Shown: in pieces, positions 7,164 through 7,478 of the stretch
Layout of the letters: each line of letters opens with the position of its first letter
Numbering within the stretch: position 1 is the stretch's first letter
Source of the DNA: Campylobacterales bacterium
Lineage (GTDB): Bacteria > Campylobacterota > Campylobacteria > Campylobacterales > QNZT01
Length of the DNA: 7,478 bases
Assembly (NCBI GenBank): GCA_015663225.1
Contig: DQSO01000090.1
Location: 1 to 7,478 of the forward strand
Direction of reading: 5' to 3'
Notes under the pieces: model-generated
Databases searched by the model: none
Told to the model about the DNA's origin: nothing
What the model saw: only the letters and a program-made list of their open reading frames with translations
Position numbers and translations under genes: made by a program

Positions 7164-7412
7164 TAAGTGTATATTAAGTAGTTCTTTGCCAACTTTACGG
7201 ATTTCTTTGAACTTATGAAAGTGAAATGTCTTAAAGTTTGAAGTTTTAGGTTCTATTAAAATAATATTTTTATCACTATTTGCTAGATTTATTTTTGTTT
7301 GATTATAAACAATTAATCGCATTGATTTTTCAAACATACCTATGATATTCTGTTGTTCTTTAAAAAATCCCAGGTATCGCCATCGTAGCGAGTAGGGCAT
7401 CTTTCTTCTCAC
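7149..7412 (-). CDS. Hypothetical protein, probably the 3' part of a frameshifted gene
   Basis: The frame runs from a GTG at 7412 (87 residues) to TAG at 7151-7149. No Shine-Dalgarno precedes the GTG, and an in-frame TAA lies six bases before it. Internal ATGs at 7337 and 7322 would give 62 or 57 residues, also without good ribosome binding sites. The part after about 7362 is Lys/Ile/Asn-rich with AT-ending codons like the rest of the genome, while the first 16 or so codons overlap another open frame that looks more natural. It is probably the tail of a longer gene that entered through the frame described at 7360-7478. No signal peptide, membrane helix or known motif is seen, and no family is recognised. 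Confidence 0.35.
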   Translation of the reverse strand: MRRKMPYSLRWRYLGFFKEQQNIIGMFEKSMRLIVYNQTKINLANSDKNIILIEPKTSNFKTFHFHKFKEIRKVGKELLNIHLFTKI

Positions 7413-7478
7413 TTTTTATTACAGAGTTTCCAGAAAAAGAGAACTTTATCCAGTTAAAAATATTTGAAAACTTTTCAA
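7360..7478 (-). CDS. C-terminal part of an unidentified gene entering from the right edge
   Basis: This minus-strand frame is open from the window edge for 38 codons and stops at TAA (7362-7360). The visible end reads ...SEKKDALLATMAIPGIF, which looks like real protein, and it covers the GC-rich stretch that the GTG-started frame also crosses. The stop lies directly after a run of six T (7367-7362). Removing one T would read through into the 7149-7412 frame (IPGIF-KEQQNIIG...), giving one continuous protein to 7149. Either the gene ends here and a second small gene follows, or a single gene carries a frameshift. The family is unknown. Confidence 0.4.
   Translation of the reverse strand, partial: EKFSNIFNWIKFSFSGNSVIKSEKKDALLATMAIPGIF

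Noticed and set aside
7364..7478. Plus-strand frame open to the right edge (IPGIAIVASRASFF...)
   Set aside because: No ATG, GTG or TTG start exists between its upstream stop and the window end, and minus-strand frames over it fit the local gene direction.
1..7478. CRISPR array, tRNA/rRNA, transposase or attachment sites
   Set aside because: No regularly spaced repeats, tRNA-like cloverleaf, transposase motifs or flanking duplications were seen on reading both strands.

Overview
The window is AT-rich and almost entirely coded on the minus strand. Short intergenic gaps, overlapping genes, Lys/Ile/Asn-rich proteins and a Campylobacter-style sigma-54 promoter (GGAAC...TTTTTGCT) together suggest a member of the Campylobacterota, such as a Sulfurimonas- or Arcobacter-like free-living relative. 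This assignment is an inference; no marker gene is present.

The core is a compact four-gene minus-strand operon, read from about 6793 down to 180: (1) a 782-residue fusion of an N-terminal SAM-dependent methyltransferase, about nine TPR units and a C-terminal heptosyltransferase-like (GT-B) domain; (2) a 289-residue protein made almost only of TPRs; (3) a 709-residue type I secretion ABC transporter of the LssB/LapB type with a degenerate C39-like N-terminal domain; (4) a 418-residue HlyD/LapC-type membrane fusion protein. Junctions are 8-nt overlap, 6-nt gap and 8-nt overlap, so the genes are probably translationally coupled. Genes 3 and 4 are two of the three parts of a type I secretion system. 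The outer-membrane TolC-like part and the secreted substrate are not in the window. Genes 1 and 2 look like a cytoplasmic apparatus that could modify or hold the substrate before export, a testable but unproven idea.

Left edge (1-179): after the fusion protein gene come about 160 non-coding bases with one doubtful 20-33 residue ORF, a likely promoter, an AT-only dyad and a strong ribosome binding site. These precede the first six codons (MVRKTV) of another minus-strand gene cut by the window edge.

Right edge (6776-7478): upstream of the operon lie the sigma-54 promoter, an intrinsic-terminator-like hairpin and a small glycine-zipper lipoprotein gene. Beyond these are two overlapping minus-strand reading frames of unknown function. 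They would become one gene if a run of six T were one base shorter, so a frameshifted gene, or a sequencing error, is likely there.
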